Of a stretch of 6,324 bases of DNA, positions 1 to 5,903 are shown piece by piece. Source of the DNA: Microbacteriaceae bacterium (GTDB lineage Bacteria; Actinomycetota; Actinomycetes; Actinomycetales; Microbacteriaceae); assembly GCA_025463665.1 (NCBI GenBank), contig JAODAY010000370.1:1-6324 (forward strand), given 5' to 3'. Position 1 is the first letter of the stretch; each line of letters begins with the position of its first letter. Both the position numbers and the translations under genes were made by a program. A model generated the notes under the pieces. It made no database searches and was not told where the DNA came from. It was given only the letters and a program-made list of their open reading frames with translations.

Positions 1-1
1 C

Positions 2-253
2 ATGGTGCCCGAGCTGGGCCAGGCGGGCGTCGCGGGCTCCATCCTCATCTCGATCCCCGACACCCGTGCCACGCCGCCGACCATCCGCGCGCTGAGGGAG
101 ATGTTCCTGCGCCACAAGGGCGACGGGGAGGTGCGTCTGCGTCTGGTGAGGGGCGAAACCGGACGCATCTATGAACTGCCGTATGCCGTGCAGACGACGG
201 GGGACTTCTTCGGCGAGCTGAAGAGCCTGCTCGGACCGGGCTGCCTCGTCTAG
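2..253 (+). CDS. dnaE: DNA polymerase III subunit alpha, C-terminal end (partial)
   Basis: This is the last 83 codons of a gene that enters from the left edge; the ATG at base 2 is only the first in-frame Met in view, not a believable start. DnaE is the catalytic replicative polymerase. The visible part fits its C-terminal region (after the OB-fold, towards the clamp-loader tau-binding end). It shows the actinobacterial pattern of a hydrophobic strand with TPP (ILISIPDTRATPP), then EVRLRLVRGE, and a tail FFGELKSLLGPGCLV, which resembles the LKALLGPGCL-type tail I recall from mycobacterial and streptomycete DnaE. The palm and PHP domains lie outside the window, so the call rests on the tail and on the dnaE-hisD neighbourhood known from Microbacteriaceae. 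It ends in TAG at 251-253, inside a 15-bp tandem duplication. It converges with the next gene, leaving 11 bp between the two. Confidence 0.82.
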   Translation: MVPELGQAGVAGSILISIPDTRATPPTIRALREMFLRHKGDGEVRLRLVRGETGRIYELPYAVQTTGDFFGELKSLLGPGCLV

Positions 254-268
254 GGCTGCCTGGTCTAG
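239..268. repeat. 15-bp tandem duplication spanning the dnaE stop codon
   Basis: Bases 239-253 (GGCTGCCTCGTCTAG) and 254-268 (GGCTGCCTGGTCTAG) are adjacent direct copies, identical at 14 of 15 positions. The unit equals the last four dnaE codons (Gly-Cys-Leu-Val) plus TAG, so the copy is in frame and gives a second in-frame stop. The CTAG in the second copy also provides, on the other strand, the TAG stop of the flavin reductase gene (265-267). Confidence 0.9.
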
Positions 269-765
269 ATCCCGGTCGGGCGCATGTACCTGCGCTCGTG
301 GTAGAGCAGGGCCTCGTCGGGTTCGCCGAGGCGTCCCTCCTCGATCTGCGCGATGACCACGGCGTTGTTGTGAACCGGATGCACCTCGATGATGCGCCCG
401 ACCATCCACGCCGTCACGCCGGCGAGGATGGGCACGCCGTGCGGCCCCGGCGCCCAGTGGTCCCCGACGAATCGCACCGAGTTGTCGGCGGCGAGCTTCT
501 CGGCGATGAACCGCGAACGCGGCCCGAGCGTGTGGATCGCCACGTGGTTTCCCACCGTCATCGCCGGCCACGCACTCGCTACCCGCGCCATGTTGAAGGT
601 CACGAGCGGCGGAACGGCGGCCAGGCTCGCGAGCGAGGTCGCGGTGAAACCCACGGGCACACCGTCGGGGTCGAGCGCAGTGATAGCGGCGACGCCCGCG
701 GCGTGGCGCCGAAAGGTCTGCTTGAACGCCTCGAGGTCGGTGGGGGCGGGGGCTGAATCATTCAT
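265..765 (-). CDS. flavin reductase family protein (FMN-binding split-barrel)
   Basis: The product is 166 aa, usual for the HpaC/DIM6-NTAB flavin reductase-like family. These cytosolic proteins bind FMN or FAD and often reduce flavin with NAD(P)H for a partner monooxygenase. The signature is GFTATSLASLAAVPPLVTFN (about residues 39-58), matching the family pattern GxTxxSxxSxxxxPPLV that cradles the flavin phosphate. The end LLYHERRYMRP matches the usual L-hydrophobic-Y-x-R/G-Y close of the barrel. The usual GDH motif late in the domain is replaced by HNN (HPVHNNAVVIAQIEEG), so NADH-dependent activity is uncertain. I chose the ATG at 765. A TTG at 771 would add Met-Gly; neither has a clear Shine-Dalgarno sequence, though GATACT lies 6-11 nt before the ATG and could be a -10 box. 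There is no monooxygenase gene nearby, so the partner is unknown. The gene is divergent from hisD and convergent with dnaE. Confidence 0.85.
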   Translation of the reverse strand: MNDSAPAPTDLEAFKQTFRRHAAGVAAITALDPDGVPVGFTATSLASLAAVPPLVTFNMARVASAWPAMTVGNHVAIHTLGPRSRFIAEKLAADNSVRFVGDHWAPGPHGVPILAGVTAWMVGRIIEVHPVHNNAVVIAQIEEGRLGEPDEALLYHERRYMRPTGI

Positions 766-842
766 ACCCAAGTATCAATCACCACGGGGCGCGCGCTATT
801 CCCGCCGCCGCACACCGATGGCTCTACTAACATGGGGGAGCC
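766..842. promoter_or_regulatory. divergent promoter spacer, flavin reductase / hisD
   Basis: This 77-bp spacer must hold the start signals of both divergent genes. For hisD the best candidate -10 is TAACAT at 828-833, 15 nt before the ATG; no convincing -35 is seen. A purine run GGGGGAG (834-840) could act as Shine-Dalgarno but sits only 2 nt from the ATG, closer than usual. On the minus strand, GATACT (771-776) is a weak -10 candidate. No operator palindrome or riboswitch-like structure was recognised. The promoter calls are inference from motif and position. Confidence 0.35.
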
Positions 843-2153
843 ATGATTCAGACCATTGATCTCCGTGATGTCCAGCCGAACCGCGCCACCCTCGCCACCC
901 TGATTCCCCGGTCGGAGAACGACTTCTCGTCGGCGACCGACATCGCGCGGAGCCTCATCGACGCGGTGCGCGAGCGGGGCGAGGAGGCGCTGCTCGAACA
1001 GGCAGAGCGACTCGACGGCGTTCGGCCCTCCGGCATTCGGATCCACGCGGAGCAGATCGGTGAAGCGGTGCGGACCCTTGATCCCGCCGTGCGCCTCGCG
1101 ATCGAGGAGTCCATTCGTCGCGTCACGATCGCCTCGGAGGCGCAGCTCCCCGTCGGCAGCGTCACCGACCTCGGCGACGGCGCCCAGGTCATCCAGCGCT
1201 GGCAGCCGGTGGCGCGCGTCGGCCTCTATGTTCCCGGCGGCAAGGCGGTCTACCCCTCGAGCGTCGTCATGAACGTCGTGCCCGCGCAGGTCGCCGGAGT
1301 CTCCTCCATCGCCCTCGCCTCGCCGGCGCAGAAGCAGTTCGGTGGGTCGGTGCACCCGACCATCCTCGCCGCGGCAGGGCTGCTCGGCATCGACGAGGTC
1401 TACGCGATGGGCGGCGCGGGCGCCGTGGGGGCATTCGCCTACGGCGTCCCCTCCATCGCACTCGACCCCGTCGACGTGATCACGGGCCCGGGCAACATCT
1501 TCGTCGCCGCCGCCAAGCGTCTCGTGCGCGGCGTCACAGGCATCGACTCCGAGGCGGGTCCCACCGAAATCCTCGTCATTGCGGATGCCACGGCGAACGC
1601 CCGGCTGATCGCCGCAGACCTCGTCAGCCAGGCCGAGCACGACGAGCTCGCCGCCGCGCTGCTCGTGACCGACTCGGCTGAACTCGCGGATCGCGTGCGC
1701 GCCGAGCTCGGCACCCTCGTGCCGGCGACGCACCACCTCGCGCGGGTCAGGGAGGCGCTGGCCGGACAGCAGTCGGCGATCGTGCTCGTCGCCGACCTCT
1801 CGGCCGCGGCATCCTTCAGCAATGCCTACGGTCCTGAGCACCTGGAGATCCAGACGGGGGAGCCGGGGGCCGTTCTCGATCTCATCGACAACGCCGGGGC
1901 GATCTTCCTCGGAGAGAACTCGCCCGTGAGCCTCGGCGACTACCTCGCCGGCTCCAACCACGTGCTGCCGACCGGCGGCCAGTCCCGGTTCTCCTCGGGG
2001 CTCGGCGCCTACACGTTCCTGCGTCCGCAGCAGGTGATCAACTACAGCCGGGAGGCGCTGCGGGTCGTCGAAGAGCGCATCGTCGCGCTCAGCTCGGCGG
2101 AGGACTTGCCGGCTCACGGCGACGCGGTCACCGCGCGGTTCACCGCCACATAG
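843..2153 (+). CDS. hisD: histidinol dehydrogenase
   Basis: This enzyme (EC 1.1.1.23) performs the last two steps of histidine synthesis, oxidising L-histidinol to L-histidine with two NAD+ in the cytosol as a zinc-dependent homodimer. The 436-aa length is normal. The catalytic set is complete: zinc ligands Gln263 and His266 (SQAEHD), Asp366 (GDYLAGSNHVLPT) and His425 (LPAHGDAV), and the catalytic Glu332-His333 pair (GPEHLEI). These line up with E. coli Q259, H262, E326, H327, D360 and H419 at offsets of 4 to 6. Other family blocks are PVARVGLYVPGG (122-133), GGAGAVGAFAYG (190-201) and VITGPGNIFVAAAKR (212-226). The N-terminus MIQTIDLRD is typical of actinobacterial HisD and supports the ATG at 843. 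No other histidine-pathway gene is in view: hisD lies between dnaE and nrdR, apart from any his operon. The 70-nt gap to nrdR permits cotranscription or a separate nrdR promoter. Confidence 0.97.
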   Translation: MIQTIDLRDVQPNRATLATLIPRSENDFSSATDIARSLIDAVRERGEEALLEQAERLDGVRPSGIRIHAEQIGEAVRTLDPAVRLAIEESIRRVTIASEAQLPVGSVTDLGDGAQVIQRWQPVARVGLYVPGGKAVYPSSVVMNVVPAQVAGVSSIALASPAQKQFGGSVHPTILAAAGLLGIDEVYAMGGAGAVGAFAYGVPSIALDPVDVITGPGNIFVAAAKRLVRGVTGIDSEAGPTEILVIADATANARLIAADLVSQAEHDELAAALLVTDSAELADRVRAELGTLVPATHHLARVREALAGQQSAIVLVADLSAAASFSNAYGPEHLEIQTGEPGAVLDLIDNAGAIFLGENSPVSLGDYLAGSNHVLPTGGQSRFSSGLGAYTFLRPQQVINYSREALRVVEERIVALSSAEDLPAHGDAVTARFTAT

Positions 2154-2182
2154 CGAGCCTCGCGGCGAGCTTTGTAGCGAGC
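2153..2182 (+). repeat. three GCGAGC hexamers at exact 12-nt spacing
   Basis: GCGAGC occurs at 2153-2158, 2165-2170 and 2177-2182, a period of 12 nt starting at the last base of the hisD stop codon. The outer copies extend to TAGCGAGCC (2151-2159 and 2175-2183). The intervening bases are not conserved, and no NrdR-box-like AT-rich palindrome is present. It could be a decayed short tandem expansion or a chance pattern in GC-rich DNA. Confidence 0.6.
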
Positions 2183-2208
2183 CGCCTGCCCGTTTGGCCA
2201 CCACGGGT

Positions 2209-2214
2209 TAAGCT
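2209..2214 (+). promoter_or_regulatory. candidate -10 box for nrdR
   Basis: TAAGCT fits TAnnnT and lies 15 nt before the nrdR ATG; the bases between (GGACGCACC) hold no good Shine-Dalgarno sequence. A start about 12 nt after the first T would give an mRNA with a 5' leader of only a few nucleotides. No fitting -35 hexamer is seen, so this is a motif-and-position inference. Confidence 0.35.
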
Positions 2215-2223
2215 GGACGCACC

Positions 2224-2706
2224 ATGTTTTGCCCTTTCTGCCGCCACCCCGACAGCCGCGTCGTCGATTCCCGCACGAGTGACGACGGGATGTCGATCAG
2301 GCGCAGGCGGCAGTGCCCGGAGTGCGGTCGCCGCTTCAGCACGACCGAGACGGCGAGCCTCAGCGTCATCAAGCGCAACGGCGTCGTCGAGCCGTTCAGT
2401 CGCGAGAAGATCGTCTCGGGCGTGCGCAAGGCGTGCCAGGGCAGGCCCGTGACCGACACCGATCTCGCGGTGCTCGCTCAGCGTGTCGAGGAGGCGATCC
2501 GTGCCACCGGAGCCGCCCAGATCGAGGCCAACGACATCGGCCTGTCGATCCTTCCGCCGCTGAGAGAGCTCGACGAGGTGGCATACCTGCGTTTCGCCAG
2601 CGTCTACCAGGGATTCGACTCGCTCGAGGATTTCGAGGCGGCCATCAGCCTGCTGCGCATGAGCCACGACTCAGGCGACGGAATAGTGGCCGCAGCGGCG
2701 GAGTGA
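2224..2706 (+). CDS. nrdR: transcriptional repressor NrdR
   Basis: NrdR represses ribonucleotide reductase operons by binding paired NrdR boxes, sensing ATP/dATP through an ATP-cone. The 160-aa product has both expected domains. An N-terminal zinc ribbon is formed by Cys3-x2-Cys6 and Cys31-x2-Cys34 (MFCPFCRH and [12 protein letters not shown]), with the basic DNA-contacting stretch RRRRQ at 26-30. The ATP-cone runs from about residue 46 to 136, opening with [16 protein letters not shown] (48-63) and closing with the family block [12 protein letters not shown] (117-128). It is about ten residues longer than E. coli NrdR, the excess being an unstructured-looking Ala-rich tail. The ATG at 2224 gives Cys3, the usual position for the first ligand. 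The spacing to pyrD is 26 nt, so the two may share a transcript. No ribonucleotide reductase gene and no NrdR box is visible here, so its targets lie elsewhere. Confidence 0.97.
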   Translation: MFCPFCRHPDSRVVDSRTSDDGMSIRRRRQCPECGRRFSTTETASLSVIKRNGVVEPFSREKIVSGVRKACQGRPVTDTDLAVLAQRVEEAIRATGAAQIEANDIGLSILPPLRELDEVAYLRFASVYQGFDSLEDFEAAISLLRMSHDSGDGIVAAAAE

Positions 2707-2717
2707 GCGCCGTGCCG

Positions 2718-2723
2718 TAGCCT
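2718..2723 (+). promoter_or_regulatory. candidate -10 box for pyrD
   Basis: TAGCCT fits TAnnnT and lies 15 nt before the pyrD ATG, the same distance as at hisD and nrdR. A competing reading is read-through from nrdR with AGGG (2725-2728) as a weak Shine-Dalgarno, 4 nt from the ATG. The short 26-nt gap after nrdR makes cotranscription at least as likely. Confidence 0.25.
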
Positions 2724-2732
2724 TAGGGCGGC

Positions 2733-3761
2733 ATGTATCCTCTCTTCTTCTCCACGGTCCTCACCCGCATCGACCCGGAAACCGCGCATCACCTCGCGTT
2801 CTCGGTCATCCGGCGTCTCCCGATCCTCGGTCTTGGCAGGGCCGTTCGCCGCTACACCCGGCCGGCCGACGCGCTGAAGGTCTCCGCCCTCGGGCTCGAG
2901 TTCGACTCGCCGTTCGGGGTCGCCGCCGGTTTCGACAAGGACGGCAACGCCATCCGTGGTCTCGGCCAGCTCGGCTTCGGGCACGTGGAGGTCGGCACCA
3001 TCACGGCGCGCCCGCAACCGGGCAACCCCAAGCCGCGACTGTTCCGGCTCGTCGCCGACCGCGCCGTGATCAACCGCATGGGTTTCAATAACCACGGGGC
3101 GGCAGCCGCGAGGCGTCGACTCGCGCGGGAGGCGGCGCGCACCGTGCGTCCGATCATCGGCGTCAACATCGGCAAGTCCCGTGTCGTCGAGGTCGACGAC
3201 GCGATCGCCGACTACGTCGAGAGCACCGCGCTCCTCGCGCCGACTGCCGACTACCTCGTCGTCAACGTCAGTTCGCCCAACACCCCAGGGCTCCGCGGGC
3301 TGCAGGAGATCGACAAGCTCGCGCCCCTGCTCACCGCGGTGCACGGCGCGGCGAAGGGCACCCCCGTGCTCGTCAAGATCGCCCCCGACCTGAGCGACGA
3401 CGAGGCGCGCCGCATCGCCGAGCTCGCCGTCGAACTGGGACTCGAGGGCATCATCGCGACCAACACGACGCTCTCACGGGAGAACCTCCGCACCGATGCC
3501 GCCATCATCGAGGCAGCGGGCGCCGGCGGGATGTCCGGCGCGCCGCTCGCCGCCCGCTCGCTCGCGCTGCTGCGCGTCATCAGGCAGGTCGTGCCCGCGC
3601 AGTTCTGCGTCATCTCCGTCGGTGGTGTCGAGACGGCGGCGGATGTCGCGGCCAGACTCGATGCCGGCGCGACTCTCGTGCAGGGATACACCGCGTTCCT
3701 CTACCGGGGCCCGCTCTGGGCGCGGTCGATCAACCGCGGACTCGAGGCGCTCGCGCGCTGA
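2733..3761 (+). CDS. pyrD: dihydroorotate dehydrogenase (quinone), class 2
   Basis: PyrD class 2 (EC 1.3.5.2) oxidises dihydroorotate to orotate in pyrimidine synthesis and passes electrons through FMN to membrane quinones, sitting at the inner face of the membrane. The 342-aa length and the N-terminal amphipathic helices (MYPLFFSTVLTRIDPETAHH onward, residues 1-30) mark class 2; class 1 enzymes lack this extension. The barrel shows FGVAAGFDKDGNA (61-73), substrate-binding INRMGFNN (113-120), and NVSSPNTPGLRG (178-189) with Ser181 as the catalytic base where class 1 enzymes have Cys. It continues with VKIAPDL carrying Lys215, TNTT (243-246), and the FMN-phosphate loops SVGG (295-298) and LVQGYTAF (315-322). 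The ATG at 2733 gives the standard N-terminus. It follows nrdR by 26 nt and is followed by a strong hairpin, so the hisD-nrdR-pyrD run probably ends here. It faces the convergent DUF3043 gene. Confidence 0.97.
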   Translation: MYPLFFSTVLTRIDPETAHHLAFSVIRRLPILGLGRAVRRYTRPADALKVSALGLEFDSPFGVAAGFDKDGNAIRGLGQLGFGHVEVGTITARPQPGNPKPRLFRLVADRAVINRMGFNNHGAAAARRRLAREAARTVRPIIGVNIGKSRVVEVDDAIADYVESTALLAPTADYLVVNVSSPNTPGLRGLQEIDKLAPLLTAVHGAAKGTPVLVKIAPDLSDDEARRIAELAVELGLEGIIATNTTLSRENLRTDAAIIEAAGAGGMSGAPLAARSLALLRVIRQVVPAQFCVISVGGVETAADVAARLDAGATLVQGYTAFLYRGPLWARSINRGLEALAR

Positions 3762-3790
3762 TCCGCCCCCAGGGCGCCACATACGACAGA

Positions 3791-3840
3791 CGAAAGCCCG
3801 CCGAGAGCGCACCTCCCGGTGCGGTCTCGACGGGCTTTCG
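3791..3840. terminator. long hairpin terminator between convergent pyrD and DUF3043 genes
   Basis: The outer stem is CGAAAGCCCG (3791-3800) with CGGGCTTTCG (3831-3840), a perfect 10 bp. After one mismatch, CGAGA pairs with TCTCG; after another, CGCACC pairs with GGTGCG around a TCCC loop. The GAAAGCCC...GGGCTTTC form is a common actinobacterial intrinsic terminator. There is no long T-run after it on either strand; the short A/T-rich steps lie inside the outer stem, so it can serve both directions. It lies 29 nt after the pyrD stop and 19 nt beyond the DUF3043 stop. Confidence 0.88.
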
Positions 3841-3859
3841 GGGCCTCGCTGCGGAGAGG

Positions 3860-4444
3860 CTACGCGGGATACTGGCGGCGCTTGACCTGCGGCTTCGGCA
3901 GGCGCATCGGCCGGAACTGCAGCGCGCGCATTCCGCCGTACCAGCGCACGCCCGACTCGACCTTGCTGTCGCCGAACTTGGCTCCGAGCTTCTTCCTGAT
4001 GATGAAACCGAGGATGACGCAGTCGATCACCGCGCCGATGAAGAACAGCCACAGGAGCACGAAGGCCCCGACCTGGACCTCGGGGAACGGAACGACAGTG
4101 AGCAGCAGCACGATCACCATGATGGGGATCAGGAATTCGCCGACGCTCGTGCGGGCGTCGACATAGTCGCGCACGAAGCGGCGCTGCACCCCGCGGTCGC
4201 GTGCCGGCATGTACTTCTCGACACCGTTGGCCATGCCGATGCGCTGCGCGTCGCGCTGCGTCTGCAGCTGGGACCGCGAGACACGCCTGGCCTCCTTGCG
4301 GTCGTTGGAGACCAGCGGACGCTTGCGCGCCTCCTCCTTCTCCCGACGGGTCGGCGTCGGCCGCCCCTTGCCGGTGGAGAGGCTGTCTTGGTTGAGCTCG
4401 TATCCGACGTCGTTATCAGATGAGTCGTTGGTGTTCCTGGCCAC
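3860..4444 (-). CDS. DUF3043 family two-helix membrane protein, function unknown
   Basis: I recognise this 194-aa protein as the actinobacterial DUF3043 family (Pfam), for which I know no established function. The N-terminal half is very polar and basic: GKGRPTPTRREKEEARKRP (25-43) followed by a Lys/Arg/Glu-rich likely helix to about residue 67. Next come the conserved blocks YMPARDRG (78-85) and RRFVRDYVDART (88-99). Two hydrophobic segments, about 103-120 (FLIPIMVIVLLLTVVPF) and 124-150, are split by a short Pro-containing turn, forming a helical hairpin. The tail is again basic (KKLGAKFG, then MRLPKPQVKRRQ). By the positive-inside rule both ends should face the cytoplasm (inference). There is no signal peptide. 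The GTG at 4444 was chosen because AAGGA lies 6 nt before it and the protein then begins MARNTND. Longer in-frame starts up to 4783 would run through the divergent M20 promoter and gene and are rejected. Confidence 0.88.
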   Translation of the reverse strand: MARNTNDSSDNDVGYELNQDSLSTGKGRPTPTRREKEEARKRPLVSNDRKEARRVSRSQLQTQRDAQRIGMANGVEKYMPARDRGVQRRFVRDYVDARTSVGEFLIPIMVIVLLLTVVPFPEVQVGAFVLLWLFFIGAVIDCVILGFIIRKKLGAKFGDSKVESGVRWYGGMRALQFRPMRLPKPQVKRRQYPA

Positions 4445-4450
4445 GATGAG

Positions 4451-4455
4451 TCCTT
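4451..4455 (-). promoter_or_regulatory. Shine-Dalgarno site deciding the DUF3043 start
   Basis: On the minus strand AAGGA is followed by 6 nt and then GTG at 4444. This is the clearest ribosome binding site in the window and fixes the GTG start. It implies a leadered mRNA, unlike most plus-strand genes here. Confidence 0.75.
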
Positions 4456-4471
4456 GCGCTTGGGGTCGACT

Positions 4472-4480
4472 TAAGATTAC
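4472..4480. promoter_or_regulatory. overlapping divergent -10 boxes, M20 dipeptidase / DUF3043
   Basis: The two divergent starts are 40 bp apart. On the plus strand TAAGAT (4472-4477) lies 13 nt before the M20 ATG. On the minus strand TAATCT (complement of 4475-4480) fits a -10 for DUF3043, placing its start upstream of the AAGGA site with a leader of roughly 20 nt. The two boxes share three bases, so polymerase could bind only one way at a time. No good -35 is seen for either. Confidence 0.5.
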
Positions 4481-4484
4481 CTCC

Positions 4485-5903
4485 ATGACAGTTTTCGAGC
4501 AGACACCCGACCTTCCCTCTCCGCACCCCTTGCTCCCGCAGCTCAGCGAGGCCGTGCAGCTCGGACTGCCCGGCTCCATCGCGGACCTCTCCACCCTCGT
4601 GCGCATCCCGTCGGTGTCGTGGGACGGCTTCGACCCCGCGCATGTCGCGGCGAGTGCCACTGCCGTCGCTGCGCTGTTCGACGGCCTCGGTGTATTCGAC
4701 AGCGTGGAAATCTCCCGGGCCGAGATCGGCGATACCGGGGCCCTCGGCCAGCCCGCCGTGCTCGCCACCCGTCCCGCACGCAACGGTGCCCCGACGATCC
4801 TGCTCTACGCGCACCACGATGTGCAGCCGCAGGGCGACGACGCCGACTGGGACTCGCTCCCGTTCGAACCGACCGTTCGCGGAGACCGTCTCTACGGTCG
4901 CGGTGCTGCAGACGACAAGGCCGGTGTCATGGCGCACGTCGCCGCCATCCGCGCCTTCGTCGCTACGGTCGGGCGAGAATTCGACCTCGGGCTCGCAGTG
5001 TTCGTCGAGGGGGAGGAGGAGTTCGGCTCCCGCTCCTTCGGCAACTTCCTCGCCGAGCACCGCACCGCACTCGCCGCCGACGTGATCGTGGTCGCCGATT
5101 CAGACAACTGGGATGTCACGACCCCGGCGCTCACCGTGGCTCTGCGCGGCAACGTCACCTTCAAGCTCACCGTCTCAACGCTCGCCCACGCCTCACACTC
5201 CGGAATGTTCGGGGGAGCGGTGCCCGATGCGATGCTCGCCACCATCCGGCTGCTGGCGACGCTCCACGACGAGAACGGCTCGGTCGCCGTCGAGGGGCTG
5301 ACGAGCCGCAACGCCGAAACGCCGGAGTACGACGAGGAGCGACTGCGCGACGAGGCCGGGCTGCTCGAGGGCGTCACACCGATCGGCACGGGGCCGATCC
5401 TCACCAGACTGTGGTCACAACCGGCCATCACGATCACCGGCATCGACGCGCCATCCGTCATCAACGCCTCGAACACACTCACGCCGAGCGTGACGGTGAA
5501 ACTCAGCGCGCGCATCGCGCCCGGCCAGACCGCCGCCGACGCTCTCACCGCTCTCCAGGCGCACCTGGCCCGGAACGCCCCGTTCGGCGCCCACCTGGAG
5601 TTCGCCGACATCGACCTGGGCAACCCGTTCCTCGTCGACGCGTCGGGCTGGGCCGCCGTCGAGGCGAAGGCGGCGATGCACGAGGCGTGGGGTGTCGCTC
5701 CGGTCGAGACCGGCATCGGCGGGTCCATCCCGTTTATCGCCGACCTCGTGGCGGTTTTCGACACCGCGCAGATCCTCGTCACGGGCGTCGAAGACCCCGA
5801 CACCCGCGCGCACAGCCCCAACGAGTCCCTTCACCTGGGAGTCTTCCACCGGGCCATCCTCACCGAGGCCGTTTTGTTCGCAAAACTCAACGACCGAAGG
5901 TAG
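4485..5903 (+). CDS. M20 family metallopeptidase, dipeptidase
   Basis: This 472-aa protein is a cytosolic two-metal peptidase of family M20 (carnosinase / Cys-Gly dipeptidase-like branch), expected to cleave dipeptides. All M20 residues are visible: His110 and Asp112 in YAHHDVQP, bridging Asp143 in GRGAADDK, catalytic Glu178 and metal ligand Glu179 in EGEEEFGS, Asp205 in VVADSDNW, and His443 in RAHSPNES. The lid/dimerisation domain (about 215-375) carries SHSGMFGG with His238, which in relatives reaches into the partner subunit's active site. There is no signal peptide. The ATG at 4485 was chosen because it follows a -10-like TAAGAT and gives MTVFEQTPD; the 92 in-frame codons upstream overlap the DUF3043 gene and are rejected. 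No Shine-Dalgarno is present (CCTCC precedes the ATG), which suggests leaderless translation. The exact substrate cannot be told; other M20 activities such as deacylation are less likely given the YxHHDVQP and HSGxFGG forms. Its TAG stop is part of the erpA promoter. Confidence 0.93.
   Translation: MTVFEQTPDLPSPHPLLPQLSEAVQLGLPGSIADLSTLVRIPSVSWDGFDPAHVAASATAVAALFDGLGVFDSVEISRAEIGDTGALGQPAVLATRPARNGAPTILLYAHHDVQPQGDDADWDSLPFEPTVRGDRLYGRGAADDKAGVMAHVAAIRAFVATVGREFDLGLAVFVEGEEEFGSRSFGNFLAEHRTALAADVIVVADSDNWDVTTPALTVALRGNVTFKLTVSTLAHASHSGMFGGAVPDAMLATIRLLATLHDENGSVAVEGLTSRNAETPEYDEERLRDEAGLLEGVTPIGTGPILTRLWSQPAITITGIDAPSVINASNTLTPSVTVKLSARIAPGQTAADALTALQAHLARNAPFGAHLEFADIDLGNPFLVDASGWAAVEAKAAMHEAWGVAPVETGIGGSIPFIADLVAVFDTAQILVTGVEDPDTRAHSPNESLHLGVFHRAILTEAVLFAKLNDRR

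Noticed and set aside
254..300. Possible terminator between dnaE and the flavin reductase
   Set aside because: Only a CCCG-GT-CGGG element is found, too short and without a T-run.
832..846. Four-codon upstream frame ATG GGG GAG CCA TGA overlapping the hisD start (ATGA)
   Set aside because: It looks like a coupled mini-leader, but it holds no His codons, so it is no attenuator. If transcription starts near 840 it is not in the mRNA. Probably chance.
762..2204. 480-codon open frame on the minus strand opposite hisD
   Set aside because: It is the antisense shadow of a high-GC gene: Arg/Gly/Asp-rich with no recognisable motif, while the plus strand encodes a HisD with its full catalytic set.
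2154..2223. NrdR box or autoregulatory operator before nrdR
   Set aside because: No 16-bp AT-rich palindrome of the known NrdR-box type is present in the spacer.
3764..3776. Small hairpin CGCCC-CCA-GGGCG just after the pyrD stop
   Set aside because: Only five base pairs with a 3-nt loop and no T-run; the long hairpin at 3791-3840 is a far better terminator.
4209..4484. N-terminal extension of the M20 frame up to an ATG at 4209
   Set aside because: The 92 extra codons lie antisense to DUF3043 and are not M20-like; the ATG at 4485 follows a -10-like box.
4445..4783. N-terminal extension of the DUF3043 frame up to an ATG at 4783
   Set aside because: It would cover the divergent promoter and 300 bp of the M20 gene, and the added residues show no DUF3043 likeness. 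The GTG at 4444 has an AAGGA site at good spacing.
4892..5821. 309-codon minus-strand open frame inside the M20 gene
   Set aside because: It is Ser/Ala-rich with no domain pattern and no start signal; another shadow frame.
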